Shown: positions 1 to 6,811, counted from the first letter of the stretch. The stretch is 9,775 nt of DNA from Hydrogenophaga sp. (GCA_021154985.1 JAJNQE010000112.1:1-9775), one strand, 5' to 3'. Numbers and translations: made by a program. The notes: generated by a model from the letters alone, not told the origin.

Positions 1-117
1 TTGCGCAGCGGCATACAGGAGGAGGCGGCACCAGCCGCCGGGGGACAGCCGCGGAGCAGCGCACACCGTGTCCGCCAGCCTGCAAGGTCCAGGCACACAA
101 CCGCAACGAATACAAAC
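1..117. other. Non-coding edge region downstream of dedA, with a terminator-like hairpin
   Basis: I recognise no gene here. The frames that stay open are shadows expected in GC-rich DNA. A perfect 6-bp stem (GGCGGC at 24-29, GCCGCC at 34-39) with a 4-base loop lies about 80 bp past the dedA stop codon. On the dedA strand the hairpin is followed by a pyrimidine-rich TCCTCCTGT stretch rather than a clean T run. It could act as a weak or factor-assisted terminator for dedA, but this is only suggestive. Confidence 0.3.
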
Positions 118-771
118 TCAACCAGCGTCCCGCAAAGACTGCTGCCTCGCCCGCCAGGCCCCATAGAGGGCAATGACCCCGGGGATGAAAATCATGGCCC
201 AGATGATCTTGCTCAGATTCGTCTGCACCCACGGCAGGTTGCCAAAGAGGTAGCCCGCCCCCACCCGCCCCACCCCCCAGATCAGCGCGCCCACCACGTT
301 GTAGGCCGTGAACTTGGTGCGCGTCATCTCGGCCACACCCGCCACAAACGGCGCAAAGGTGCGAACAAAGGGCATGAAACGGGCCAGGATGATGGTGATG
401 CCGCCGTACTTCTCGTAGAACGCATGCGCCTGATTGAAGGCATTGCGGTTGAAAAGCTTCGAGTCTTCCCACTGAAACACCTTCGGCCCGAAGTAGCGGC
501 CAATCGAATAATTCACCTGGTCCCCCAGGATCGCGGCCACCACCAGCAAGCCCATGGCCACCGGCAGGCTCATCAGGCCGGCACCGCACAAGGTGCCCAC
601 CACGAACAGCAAGGAATCGCCCGGCAAAAAGGGCATGACCACGACGCCTGTCTCCGTGAAGATGATCAGGAACAAGAGTGCGTAGACCCAGGCGCCGTAG
701 TTCTGCACGAAGGTCTGCAGGTGCTGGTCGACGTTGAGGATGAAGTCGATGAGGAAGGCAATGATTTCCAT
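118..771 (-). CDS. DedA-family (SNARE-associated/VTT domain) inner-membrane protein
   Basis: This encodes a 217-residue polytopic inner-membrane protein of the DedA family, whose members are linked to membrane lipid (undecaprenyl phosphate or phospholipid) translocation, proton-motive force and envelope homeostasis. The family signature is clear. Residues 38-53 hold the E-x(n)-P-x-x-PGD motif (FTETGVVVMPFLPGDS, with E40 and D52). Residues 129-137 hold LARFMPFVR, supplying R131 and R137. These four charged residues correspond to the residues shown to be essential in E. coli YqjA (E39, D51, R130, R136). A glycine-rich GxGRVGAGYLFG segment and a C-terminal hydrophobic helix follow, and the protein ends in a basic tail (WRARQQSLR). 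The length is normal for the family. ATG at 771 is the natural start and lies only 8 bp below a GATAAT box, so the leader is very short. It is divergent from mutL. The exact substrate cannot be told from sequence, so no symbol is given. Confidence 0.93.
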   Translation of the reverse strand: MEIIAFLIDFILNVDQHLQTFVQNYGAWVYALLFLIIFTETGVVVMPFLPGDSLLFVVGTLCGAGLMSLPVAMGLLVVAAILGDQVNYSIGRYFGPKVFQWEDSKLFNRNAFNQAHAFYEKYGGITIILARFMPFVRTFAPFVAGVAEMTRTKFTAYNVVGALIWGVGRVGAGYLFGNLPWVQTNLSKIIWAMIFIPGVIALYGAWRARQQSLRDAG

Positions 772-779
772 GGTGGGCG

Positions 780-785
780 ATTATC
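780..785 (-). promoter_or_regulatory. Predicted -10 box of the dedA promoter
   Basis: On the minus strand this reads GATAAT, one mismatch from the sigma-70 consensus, and ends 8 bases before the dedA ATG. A possible -35 element TTGTCA lies at 813-808 with a long 22-bp spacer, so the match is imperfect. If used, transcription would begin within a few bases of the ATG and the dedA mRNA would have almost no leader; no Shine-Dalgarno site is visible in the remaining bases. Confidence 0.4.
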
Positions 786-794
786 CCTGCGCCC

Positions 795-800
795 TACAAT
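795..800 (+). promoter_or_regulatory. Predicted -10 box of the mutL promoter (leaderless start)
   Basis: TACAAT matches the sigma-70 -10 consensus at five of six positions. The GTG at 807 begins six bases after the box, which is where transcription normally starts. No Shine-Dalgarno sequence precedes either candidate start codon (TTG 801 or GTG 807). This arrangement points to a leaderless mutL mRNA beginning at GTG 807. No good -35 hexamer is seen at the expected spacing. Confidence 0.5.
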
Positions 801-806
801 TTGCCT

Positions 807-2747
807 GTGACAACCCCACCCAGCACCCTCCAGCCGCCGCGCCGGCCCATCCGAGAGCTCCCCGACGAACTGATCAGCCAGATCGCGGCCGGCGAGGTGG
901 TGGAGCGGCCGGCCTCGGTGGTGCGCGAACTGGTGGACAACGCGCTGGACGCTGGCGCCACGCAAATCACGCTGCGCCTGCAGGCCGGTGGTGTGCGGCT
1001 CATCAGCGTGGAAGACAACGGCAGCGGCATTCTGCGCAGCGAACTGCCCAACGCCCTCAAACGCCACGCCACCAGCAAGATCGCGAGCCTCTCCGACCTG
1101 GAGTCGGTGGGCACCATGGGCTTTCGCGGCGAGGCGCTGGCCGCCATCTGCTCGATCGCCGAGGTGTCGCTGCTCACCCGCGTGGACACCGCCGACGAAC
1201 CCCACGGCTGGTTGCTCGACGGGCGCAGCGGCGAACTGCAGCCGACGGCGCGCGCACCCGGCACCACGGTGGAGGTGCGCGAGCTGTTCTTCGCCACCCC
1301 GGCACGGCGCAAGTTTCTGAAAACCGACGCCACCGAACTCGCGCACTGCATCGAAGCCGTGCGCCGCCACGCCCTTGCGCGGCCCGAAGTGGGCTTTGCC
1401 ATCTGGCACGACGGCAAGCTGGTGGCGCAGTGGCGCGCGGTGGCCGGTGGCGGCATGGAGGCGCTGCGCCAGCGCCTGGCCGACGTGTTGGGCGAAGACT
1501 TCGTGCTGCAGGCGGTGGCGCTCGACTGGCCGCTGGATGCGCAGGACGACGAAGGCCTCCAACGTCTGCGCGTGTGGGGCTTCGCGGGGCTGCCCGACGC
1601 CGCGCGCTCGCGCGCCGACTGGCAGTTCGCCTACGTGAACGGCCGCTACGTGCGCGACAAGACCATCACCCACGCGGCGCGCAGCGCCTATGAAGACGTG
1701 CTGCACGGCCACCGCCAGCCGGTGTACGCGCTCTTCGTGTCGCTGGACCCGGCGCGGGTGGACGTGAACGTGCACCCGACCAAGATCGAGGTGCGTTTTC
1801 GCGACGGGCGCGAGGTGCACCAGGGCGTGCGCCGCGCGGTGGAAGCGGCGCTGGCGGTGCCGCGTTCGGGCGGTGTGGCCGAACCTGTGGTTTCCGAGCC
1901 TGCACCCGCGTGGACGCCGCCAGCGCGGCAAGATGGATTTGCTTTCAGTCCGCGTGAGCCCGAGGTGGGGCACCGGGTGAGCGATGTGGGGGCTTTGTGG
2001 GGCTACGGGTCTGGAGGGGCTTCGACAAGCTCAGCCCGAACGGACATTGGCTCTGCCCCAACGGATGCTTCCTCACACCCAGCCACCATCTCCGTTCGAA
2101 CAGAAACCTACCCCGTTCGGGCTGAGCCTGTCGAAGCCCTCGCCAACCCCTTGCCCCCCGGCGACTGGCCCCTCGGCCGCGCCATCGCCCAGTTGCAAGG
2201 CGTCTACATCCTGGCTGAGAACACCCACGGGCTGGTGGTGGTGGACATGCACGCTGCCCACGAGCGCATCGTGTACGAACGCCTCAAGCAGCAGCTCGAC
2301 GACCAGCAGGTGGCCAGCCAGCCGCTGCTGATCCCGGCCACGTTTTCTGCCACGCCCGACGAGGTGGCCACGGCCGAGGACTGCGCCGAGGTGCTCACGA
2401 CCCTGGGCCTGGAGATCACGGCGCTCTCACCCAAAACGCTCGCGGTGCGCGCCGTGCCCACCACGCTGGCGCAGGGCGATCCGGTGGAGCTGGCGCGCAG
2501 CGTGCTCGCCGAGCTGGGCCAGGTTGATGCCAGCACGGTGGTGCAGCGGGCGCGCAACGAGCTGCTGGCCACCATGGCCTGCCACGGCGCGGTGCGCGCC
2601 AACCGGCGCCTCACGCTGGACGAGATGAACGCATTGCTGCGGCAGATGGAAGTGACCGAACGTTCAGACCAGTGCAACCACGGCCGCCCGACCTGGCGCC
2701 AGCTGGGCATGCGAGAGCTGGACGCCCTCTTTCTGCGCGGGCGCTGA
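807..2747 (+). CDS. mutL: DNA mismatch repair protein MutL (endonuclease-type)
   Basis: MutL couples MutS mismatch recognition to strand incision and excision. The N-terminal GHKL ATPase domain (about residues 10-340) shows IAAGEVVERPASVVRELVDN, DNGSGI, RHATSKI, GFRGEAL and GTTVEVRELFFATPARRKFL. A low-complexity linker runs from about 350 to 450. The C-terminal dimerisation domain carries the endonuclease and zinc motifs: DMHAAHERIVYE (about 480-491, fitting DQHA(X)2E(X)4E with Met for Gln), ACHGAVRA (about 591-598), CNHGRPT (about 623-629) and a terminal FLR. This suits organisms without MutH, as shown for Neisseria MutL. The frame also opens at TTG 801, giving 648 aa; I prefer GTG 807 (646 aa) because of the -10 box at 795-800 and the lack of any RBS. 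The length is normal to slightly long. The excess is partly a 41-codon in-frame stretch bounded by dispersed repeats (2017-2139). Identity is certain; only the start is open. Confidence 0.97.
   Translation: MTTPPSTLQPPRRPIRELPDELISQIAAGEVVERPASVVRELVDNALDAGATQITLRLQAGGVRLISVEDNGSGILRSELPNALKRHATSKIASLSDLESVGTMGFRGEALAAICSIAEVSLLTRVDTADEPHGWLLDGRSGELQPTARAPGTTVEVRELFFATPARRKFLKTDATELAHCIEAVRRHALARPEVGFAIWHDGKLVAQWRAVAGGGMEALRQRLADVLGEDFVLQAVALDWPLDAQDDEGLQRLRVWGFAGLPDAARSRADWQFAYVNGRYVRDKTITHAARSAYEDVLHGHRQPVYALFVSLDPARVDVNVHPTKIEVRFRDGREVHQGVRRAVEAALAVPRSGGVAEPVVSEPAPAWTPPARQDGFAFSPREPEVGHRVSDVGALWGYGSGGASTSSARTDIGSAPTDASSHPATISVRTETYPVRAEPVEALANPLPPGDWPLGRAIAQLQGVYILAENTHGLVVVDMHAAHERIVYERLKQQLDDQQVASQPLLIPATFSATPDEVATAEDCAEVLTTLGLEITALSPKTLAVRAVPTTLAQGDPVELARSVLAELGQVDASTVVQRARNELLATMACHGAVRANRRLTLDEMNALLRQMEVTERSDQCNHGRPTWRQLGMRELDALFLRGR
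2017..2043 (+). repeat. Dispersed repeat unit, left arm of an inverted pair inside mutL
   Basis: This is a 27-bp unit with core GGCTTCGACAAGCTCAGCCC followed by GAACGG. I recognise this type as a very common interspersed short repeat in Comamonadaceae and other proteobacteria, usually found between genes. Here it lies in frame within mutL and encodes approximately ASTSSART. The unit contains its own small stem (GGGCT/AGCCC). Its inverted partner is at 2113-2139. Confidence 0.85.
2113..2139 (-). repeat. Dispersed repeat unit, right arm of an inverted pair inside mutL
   Basis: The reverse complement of this 27-bp segment matches the unit at 2017-2043 at 26 of 27 positions; the single difference is near the middle. 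On the coding strand it encodes PVRAEPVEA, a peptide that recurs in unrelated proteins wherever this repeat has entered a gene. The two arms are 69 bp apart and the whole element, 2017-2139, is 123 bp, exactly 41 codons. A third partial copy of the end (TCCGTTCG at 2091-2098) lies between them. Confidence 0.85.
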
Positions 2748-2795
2748 GCGGCCTGGCGCCAGACCGCCGGTCGGGAATCTGGCGGAAACTCCGCC
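2748..2795. terminator. Possible mutL 3' hairpins without a U tract
   Basis: Immediately after the mutL stop codon, GCGG (2748-2751) and CCGC (2764-2767) flank the perfect palindrome CTGGCGCCAG (2753-2762), giving a compact hairpin. A second hairpin follows: GGCGGA at 2781-2786 and TCCGCC at 2790-2795 with a 3-base loop. Neither is followed by a run of T, so canonical intrinsic termination is doubtful. They may instead protect the 3' end or assist termination. The rest of the gap to 2884 shows nothing recognisable. Confidence 0.35.
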
Positions 2796-2884
2796 CATCA
2801 GCCACCATGGGCCGGCCCGCTGGCACGAAACCTGCGCGCTGCAACATCTGAACTTTTTGCCCCGCGCGCCGCTCCATCCTCCTC

Positions 2885-3751
2885 ATGAAACGCCTGATCG
2901 CCCTTTTGCTGGCCGCATTGGCCTTGCTTGCCGGTTGCGCCACGCTCGACGAGAAACAGCGCGCCTGGATCTTCCAGCCCTCGGACCGCAGTTGGGCCGG
3001 CGGCACCTACGCAGCCGAAAGCATGCAGGACGAGTGGATCGACTTCACGTCCGAGGTCACCAACAGGCCCGTCAAGCTGCACGGCCTCTGGGCGCAAAAC
3101 GACAACTTCACCGAGCGCGCCGACGCGCCGGTGCTGCTGTACCTGCATGGCGCTCGCTTCAACGTCACCGGCTCCGCGTTCCGTGCCCAGCGCATGCAGG
3201 AGCTCGGGTTCTCGGTGCTGGCCATCGACTACCGAGGCTTTGGCAAAAGCACCAACGAGCTGCCTTCCGAGACCATGGCTTACGAAGACGCACGCGCCGC
3301 CTGGGAGTGGCTGGGAGAGAAGTACCCGGGCCGGCCGCGCTACATCTTTGGCCACTCGCTGGGCGGCGCCATCGCCATCGAGCTGGCCGCTCAGGTGAAG
3401 GACGAAGCGGGCACGGTGGTCGAGGGCACCTTCACCTCCATCCCCGACGTGGTGAGCACCTTCAAGTGGGGATGGTTGCCGCTGTCGCTGCTGATCACCC
3501 AGCGCTTCGAAGCCGTGAAACGCGTGCCCGACATCGGCTCGCCGCTGCTGGTGGTGCACGGTGGCGAAGACCGCCTGATCCAGCCCGAACTGGGGCGCAA
3601 ACTCTACGAGGCCGCCACCGGCCGCAAGGCCTTCGTGCTGGTGGAAGGCGGCTCGCACCACAACACCAACTCGGTGGGACAAGCGCAATACCGCGTGGCG
3701 CTGGCCAGCCTGTTCGGTTTGCGCCCGGATGTTCAGGTGGTCAAGAACTGA
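2885..3751 (+). CDS. Alpha/beta hydrolase lipoprotein (serine esterase/peptidase-like)
   Basis: This is a 288-residue alpha/beta-hydrolase with a lipoprotein signal: MKRLIALLLAALALLAGC, lipobox LAGC with the acylated cysteine at 18. The next residues are Ala-Thr, with no Asp at +2, so outer-membrane sorting is likely. The hydrolase core begins near residue 80: LLYLHGARFN (oxyanion HG), IDYRGFGKS, then the nucleophile elbow GHSLGG (Ser158). The acid is probably Asp229 in VVHGGEDRLI and the base His258 or His259 in EGGSHHN. The triad is complete, so it should be an active serine hydrolase of the Bem46/ABHD13-like type acting in the periplasm or at the outer membrane. The substrate is unknown. 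ATG 2885 is supported by the perfect signal peptide. It lies 137 bp after mutL and 48 bp before the MFS gene, so it may be its own unit or lead the downstream group. Confidence 0.88.
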   Translation: MKRLIALLLAALALLAGCATLDEKQRAWIFQPSDRSWAGGTYAAESMQDEWIDFTSEVTNRPVKLHGLWAQNDNFTERADAPVLLYLHGARFNVTGSAFRAQRMQELGFSVLAIDYRGFGKSTNELPSETMAYEDARAAWEWLGEKYPGRPRYIFGHSLGGAIAIELAAQVKDEAGTVVEGTFTSIPDVVSTFKWGWLPLSLLITQRFEAVKRVPDIGSPLLVVHGGEDRLIQPELGRKLYEAATGRKAFVLVEGGSHHNTNSVGQAQYRVALASLFGLRPDVQVVKN

Positions 3752-3785
3752 AGCGCACACAAGGGCCCGCGCGCAGGGTGTTCTG

Positions 3786-3791
3786 CTACCC
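3786..3791 (+). promoter_or_regulatory. Weak extended -10 candidate before the MFS gene
   Basis: TGCTACCCT has the extended -10 TGn followed by TACCCT, which matches the -10 consensus only at T, A and the last T. It ends 8 bases before ATG 3800 and would give an almost leaderless transcript. No -35 is evident. It is offered because there is no Shine-Dalgarno site before this ATG; read-through from the hydrolase gene is equally possible. Confidence 0.25.
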
Positions 3792-3799
3792 TCGACCGG

Positions 3800-5083
3800 A
3801 TGCCCGCCACCCCGCCTTCCCCCGCCCGATCAACCGCCATGCCGCCCGGCCTGGTGGTGCTGGCACTCTCCCTGCTGCTGGGCCTGCAGCCCATCGCCAC
3901 CGACCTGTACCTGCCCGCCTTGCCCGCACTCACCGCGGGCTTCGGTGCGGCCATGTCGCAAGCGCAACTCACCCTCACCGCGCTGCTGCTGGCGTTTGGC
4001 GTCTCGCAGATGTTCTGGGGACCGCTGTCGGACCGCTTCGGTCGCCGCCCTGTTCTGCTGATCGGCATGAGCGCCTTTGTGGTGGCCTCGGTCGGCAGCA
4101 CTTTTTCGCCATCGATTGAACAGCTCATCGTGTGGCGCGCCATCCAGGGCGCGGCCATGGGTGCGGGCGTGATGTGTGCGCGCGCCGTGGTGCGCGACCT
4201 CTACGCGCCCACCGAGGGCGCGCGGGTGATGTCCAAGGGCCTCACCGGTCTGGGTGTGATCGCATGCGCCAGCGCACCGCTGGGTGGCTTCCTGTCCGAC
4301 CTCATGGGCTGGCGCCTCTCGCTGATGGCGGTGGCCGTGTTCGGCGCCATCACGCTGGGCGTGATCGCATGGCGGTTTGAAGAAACGCTGGCCACCAAGA
4401 ACCCGCGCGCGCTGCAGCCCGGCATGCTGCTGGCCACCTGGGTGCAGATCGCGCGCCACCCCACCTTCTGGGCGTTTGCCCTGCTCTCGGCCGCCTCGTA
4501 CTGCGGCCTGTTCACCTTCCTGGCGGCCTCACCCTTCGTGTTCATCCAGGTGCTCGGCATGACCAAAACCGGCTACGGTCTAATGATGATGACGATGTCG
4601 CTGAGCTACATCGTGGGCACCTTCATCTGCCGCCGCCTGCTGCGGGTGTTCGGCGTGCGGCGCACGGTGGCCCTGGCCGCTGTGCTCACCCTCGTGGGCG
4701 GCACCAGCATGGGTGTGATGGCCTTGCTGGGCGTGAAGAGCGCCTGGGCCATCATGCTGCCGTTTTATTTGTTCATGATGGGCCATGGCGTGCACCAGCC
4801 CTGCGGCCAGAGCGGCGCGGTGGGGCCGTTTCCGCAGGCCGCCGGCGCGGCCTCGGCGCTGGCCGGCTTCATCATGATGATCGCGGCCTTTGTGGTCGGC
4901 GGCTGGCTGGGCCAGAGCCTGGCGGCCATCCAGGCCGGCACCGGGACCGTGCTGCCGCTCACCAACGGCATCTGGTTCTGGAGCGTAATCATTGCGTTGA
5001 CCGCCTGGACACTGGTGCAGCGCTTCGGCGAGAGCCGGCCGGCGCCCGAACGCGCGGCGGCCGCCGACGCGGCACAAGGCTGA
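3800..5083 (+). CDS. Bcr/CflA-type MFS multidrug efflux transporter
   Basis: This is a 427-residue, 12-helix major facilitator transporter of the drug:H+ antiporter (12-TMS) group, placed in the Bcr/CflA subfamily. The evidence is the helix-1 sequence LLLGLQPIATDLYLPALPAL, with Asp35 and the YLP signature, followed by MFS motif A, GPLSDRFGRR (residues 74-83), and a helix-4 segment with RAIQGAAMGAGVMCARAVVRDLY that resembles the family's antiporter motif. The two halves are joined by a short loop near residue 200. Expected role: proton-driven export of small molecules or drugs from the cytoplasm; the substrate cannot be predicted. Met14 (position 3839) is an alternative start that would remove a proline-rich extension with no counterpart in most relatives. 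Its stop codon is 8 bp from the miaA start, so the two are probably co-transcribed. Confidence 0.9.
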   Translation: MPATPPSPARSTAMPPGLVVLALSLLLGLQPIATDLYLPALPALTAGFGAAMSQAQLTLTALLLAFGVSQMFWGPLSDRFGRRPVLLIGMSAFVVASVGSTFSPSIEQLIVWRAIQGAAMGAGVMCARAVVRDLYAPTEGARVMSKGLTGLGVIACASAPLGGFLSDLMGWRLSLMAVAVFGAITLGVIAWRFEETLATKNPRALQPGMLLATWVQIARHPTFWAFALLSAASYCGLFTFLAASPFVFIQVLGMTKTGYGLMMMTMSLSYIVGTFICRRLLRVFGVRRTVALAAVLTLVGGTSMGVMALLGVKSAWAIMLPFYLFMMGHGVHQPCGQSGAVGPFPQAAGAASALAGFIMMIAAFVVGGWLGQSLAAIQAGTGTVLPLTNGIWFWSVIIALTAWTLVQRFGESRPAPERAAAADAAQG

Positions 5084-5091
5084 CCCGACCC

Positions 5092-6057
5092 ATGCCCCAG
5101 CTGTCCTGCATCGGCCTGGCCGGGCCCACGGCCAGTGGCAAGAGCGCGGCGTCTCTGGCCATTGCGCAATGCTGGCCGGTGGAAATCATCAGTGTCGACT
5201 CGGCGCTGGTGTACCGGGGCATGGACATCGGCACCGCCAAACCCACCGCAGCCGAGCTCGCGCAGGTGCCCCACCACCTCATCAACACCCTCGATCCGCT
5301 GCAGAGCTACAGCGCGGCCGACTTCGTGCGCGACGCCACGCGCCTGGTGGGCGAGATCAACCAGCGCGGGCGCACCGCGCTGCTGGTGGGCGGCACCATG
5401 CTGTATTTCAAGGCGCTGCTGGTGGGGCTGGATGACATGCCGCAGGCCGACGCCACCGTGCGCGCGTCGATCGATGCGCGCGCCGCCGCGCTCGGCTGGC
5501 CCGCCCTGCACGCAGAGCTGCAACGCGTCGACCCCGCCACCGCCGCCCGCCTGCCGCCGCTCGACTCGCAACGCATCCAGCGCGCACTGGAGGTGTTCGA
5601 AGTCTCGGGCCGCCCGCTCTCCAGTTTTCAGACCGGACGCACGCACAACCCCGACAGCCCGCTCGCGCCCGAACACCTCATCTCGCTCGAACCGCAAGAC
5701 CGCGCCTGGCTGCACGCGCGCATCGCGCAGCGCTTCGACGCCATGCTGGCCGAGGGCTTCATCGACGAGGTGAAGCGCCTGCGCGCGCGAGGTGACTTGT
5801 CCACCGACCTGCCCTCCATGCGTTGTGTGGGCTATCGCCAAGCCTGGGATCTGCTGGATGCCCACGGCAACATGCTCGGCCCCGCCCAGCTGGCCGAACT
5901 GCGCGAACGGGGTGTGGCCGCCACGCGCCAACTGGCCAAACGCCAGCTCACCTGGCTGCGTTCCATGCCAGAGCGTCGGGTCATTGCCTGCGACGTGCCC
6001 GATGCACCCGCGCGCGTGCTCGAATCGGTGCAAGCCCTGCTGGGTGCACCCACTTGA
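5092..6057 (+). CDS. miaA: tRNA dimethylallyltransferase MiaA
   Basis: MiaA transfers a dimethylallyl group from DMAPP to N6 of A37 in tRNAs that read codons starting with U, the first step towards ms2i6A. The 321-residue protein is full length for the family. It has the P-loop GPTASGKS (11-18), the catalytic segment VDSALVYRGMDIGTAKPT starting at Asp36, and HHLINTLDPLQSYSAADF. It also has the GGTMLYFKALLVGL motif, LDSQRIQRALEV with GRPLSSFQ, and the C-terminal SMRCVGYRQAWDLL. All the family blocks are intact. It lies 8 bp after the MFS gene and 5 bp before the ABC ATPase gene, so translation is probably coupled within one operon. In many betaproteobacteria miaA is found near mutL, as in this window, though here two unrelated genes lie between them. 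Confidence 0.97.
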   Translation: MPQLSCIGLAGPTASGKSAASLAIAQCWPVEIISVDSALVYRGMDIGTAKPTAAELAQVPHHLINTLDPLQSYSAADFVRDATRLVGEINQRGRTALLVGGTMLYFKALLVGLDDMPQADATVRASIDARAAALGWPALHAELQRVDPATAARLPPLDSQRIQRALEVFEVSGRPLSSFQTGRTHNPDSPLAPEHLISLEPQDRAWLHARIAQRFDAMLAEGFIDEVKRLRARGDLSTDLPSMRCVGYRQAWDLLDAHGNMLGPAQLAELRERGVAATRQLAKRQLTWLRSMPERRVIACDVPDAPARVLESVQALLGAPT

Positions 6058-6062
6058 ACCGC

Positions 6063-6713
6063 ATGTCACTCATCGTTGAACAACTCGGCAAACGCTACGG
6101 ACCCACCACCGTCTTCAGCGGCGTGGACCTCGCCGTCGCACCGGGCGAGTTCATCGCTATCGTGGGTGAATCGGGTGTGGGCAAATCGAGCCTGCTCAAT
6201 TGTCTGGCCGCGCTGGACGACTGGAGCGAAGGCCGCATCACCCACGCCGGTGTGGACCTCGGAACCCTGAGCGACACCCAACGCGCGCACTGGCGCCGCG
6301 AGCACCTGGGCTTTGTGTTCCAGGCGTTCCATGTGCTGCCGCACCTGGACGTGGCGCAAAACGTGGGCCTGCCGCTGTTGCTGCTGGGGCGGCCCGATCC
6401 GTTGCGCGTTCAGCAGATGCTGGACGCCGTGGGCCTGGGCGAACTGGGCGCGCGCCTGCCGGCCGAGCTCTCGGGCGGTCAATTGCAGCGCGTGGCGATC
6501 GCCCGCGCATTGGTGCACCGCCCCGGTTTGTTGCTGGCGGATGAGCCCACCGGCAACCTCGACCCCACCACCGCCGCGCAGGTGATGGGCGTGCTGGAGC
6601 AGCAGGCCCGCGAGAGTGGCGCGGCGCTGGTGCTGGTCACCCACTCGCAGGCTGCTGCCGGGCGTGCACAACGGGTGTTGAACCTCACGGCCAACGGCCT
6701 GCGCGCAGCCTGA
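6063..6713 (+). CDS. ABC transporter ATP-binding protein (LolD/MacB/FtsE-like)
   Basis: This is a 216-residue ABC ATPase with every nucleotide-binding motif: Walker A GESGVGKSS (35-43), Q-loop in FVFQAFHVLPHLDVAQNV, signature LSGGQ (136-140), Walker B LLLADEPTGNLD (156-167) and switch His194 in VTHS. The short single-domain form, the DEPTGNLD sequence and the HVLPHLDVAQNV region place it with the LolD/MacB/FtsE group, which serves MacB/FtsX-type permeases in lipoprotein or substrate extrusion from the inner membrane. The frame is open upstream to 5823, but those codons overlap miaA out of frame and read like shadow sequence. ATG 6063 gives the family's normal N-terminus and a 5-bp gap to miaA. 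No permease follows; the next gene is zwf after 132 bp. It is not called lolD because the lolC/E partner is absent. Confidence 0.9.
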   Translation: MSLIVEQLGKRYGPTTVFSGVDLAVAPGEFIAIVGESGVGKSSLLNCLAALDDWSEGRITHAGVDLGTLSDTQRAHWRREHLGFVFQAFHVLPHLDVAQNVGLPLLLLGRPDPLRVQQMLDAVGLGELGARLPAELSGGQLQRVAIARALVHRPGLLLADEPTGNLDPTTAAQVMGVLEQQARESGAALVLVTHSQAAAGRAQRVLNLTANGLRAA

Positions 6714-6795
6714 ACCCGCTGCGGTTTCTGCGCGCTTTCAATGGGCAGGACGCGCCAAGGCGGTTAAGGTGGCAACCGTGCGTTCGTACCCGCCT

Positions 6796-6810
6796 TGTAA
6801 CTTAATTACA
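6796..6810. promoter_or_regulatory. Predicted HexR operator upstream of zwf
   Basis: TGTAACTTAATTACA is a 15-bp near-palindrome with outer arms TGTAA and TTACA. It closely fits the known proteobacterial HexR operator (TGTAATTAAATTACA type). HexR is an RpiR-family repressor that releases DNA when it binds 2-keto-3-deoxy-6-phosphogluconate, the product of Edd. The position, about 36 bp before zwf and right beside a candidate -10 (TACGAT, 6812-6817), suits repression. The hexR gene itself is not in the window. Confidence 0.75.
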
Positions 6811-6811
6811 T

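Noticed and set aside
1..810. Long rightward open frame opposite dedA
   Set aside because: It is rich in His, Arg, Gln and Pro with no recognisable domain, and lies exactly antisense to a clear DedA protein. It is a GC-rich shadow frame.
2017..2139. Inverted repeats in mutL as termini of an insertion sequence
   Set aside because: The space between them is only 69 bp, with no transposase and no evident target duplication. It fits a paired dispersed repeat, not an IS.
2017..2139. CRISPR-like repeat-spacer array
   Set aside because: There are only two full units, in inverted orientation and inside a coding frame, with no cas genes in the window.
5823..6062. 80-codon N-terminal extension of the ABC ATPase
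   Set aside because: It overlaps miaA out of frame and reads as Arg/Ala/Pro-rich shadow sequence. ATG 6063 gives the standard family N-terminus.
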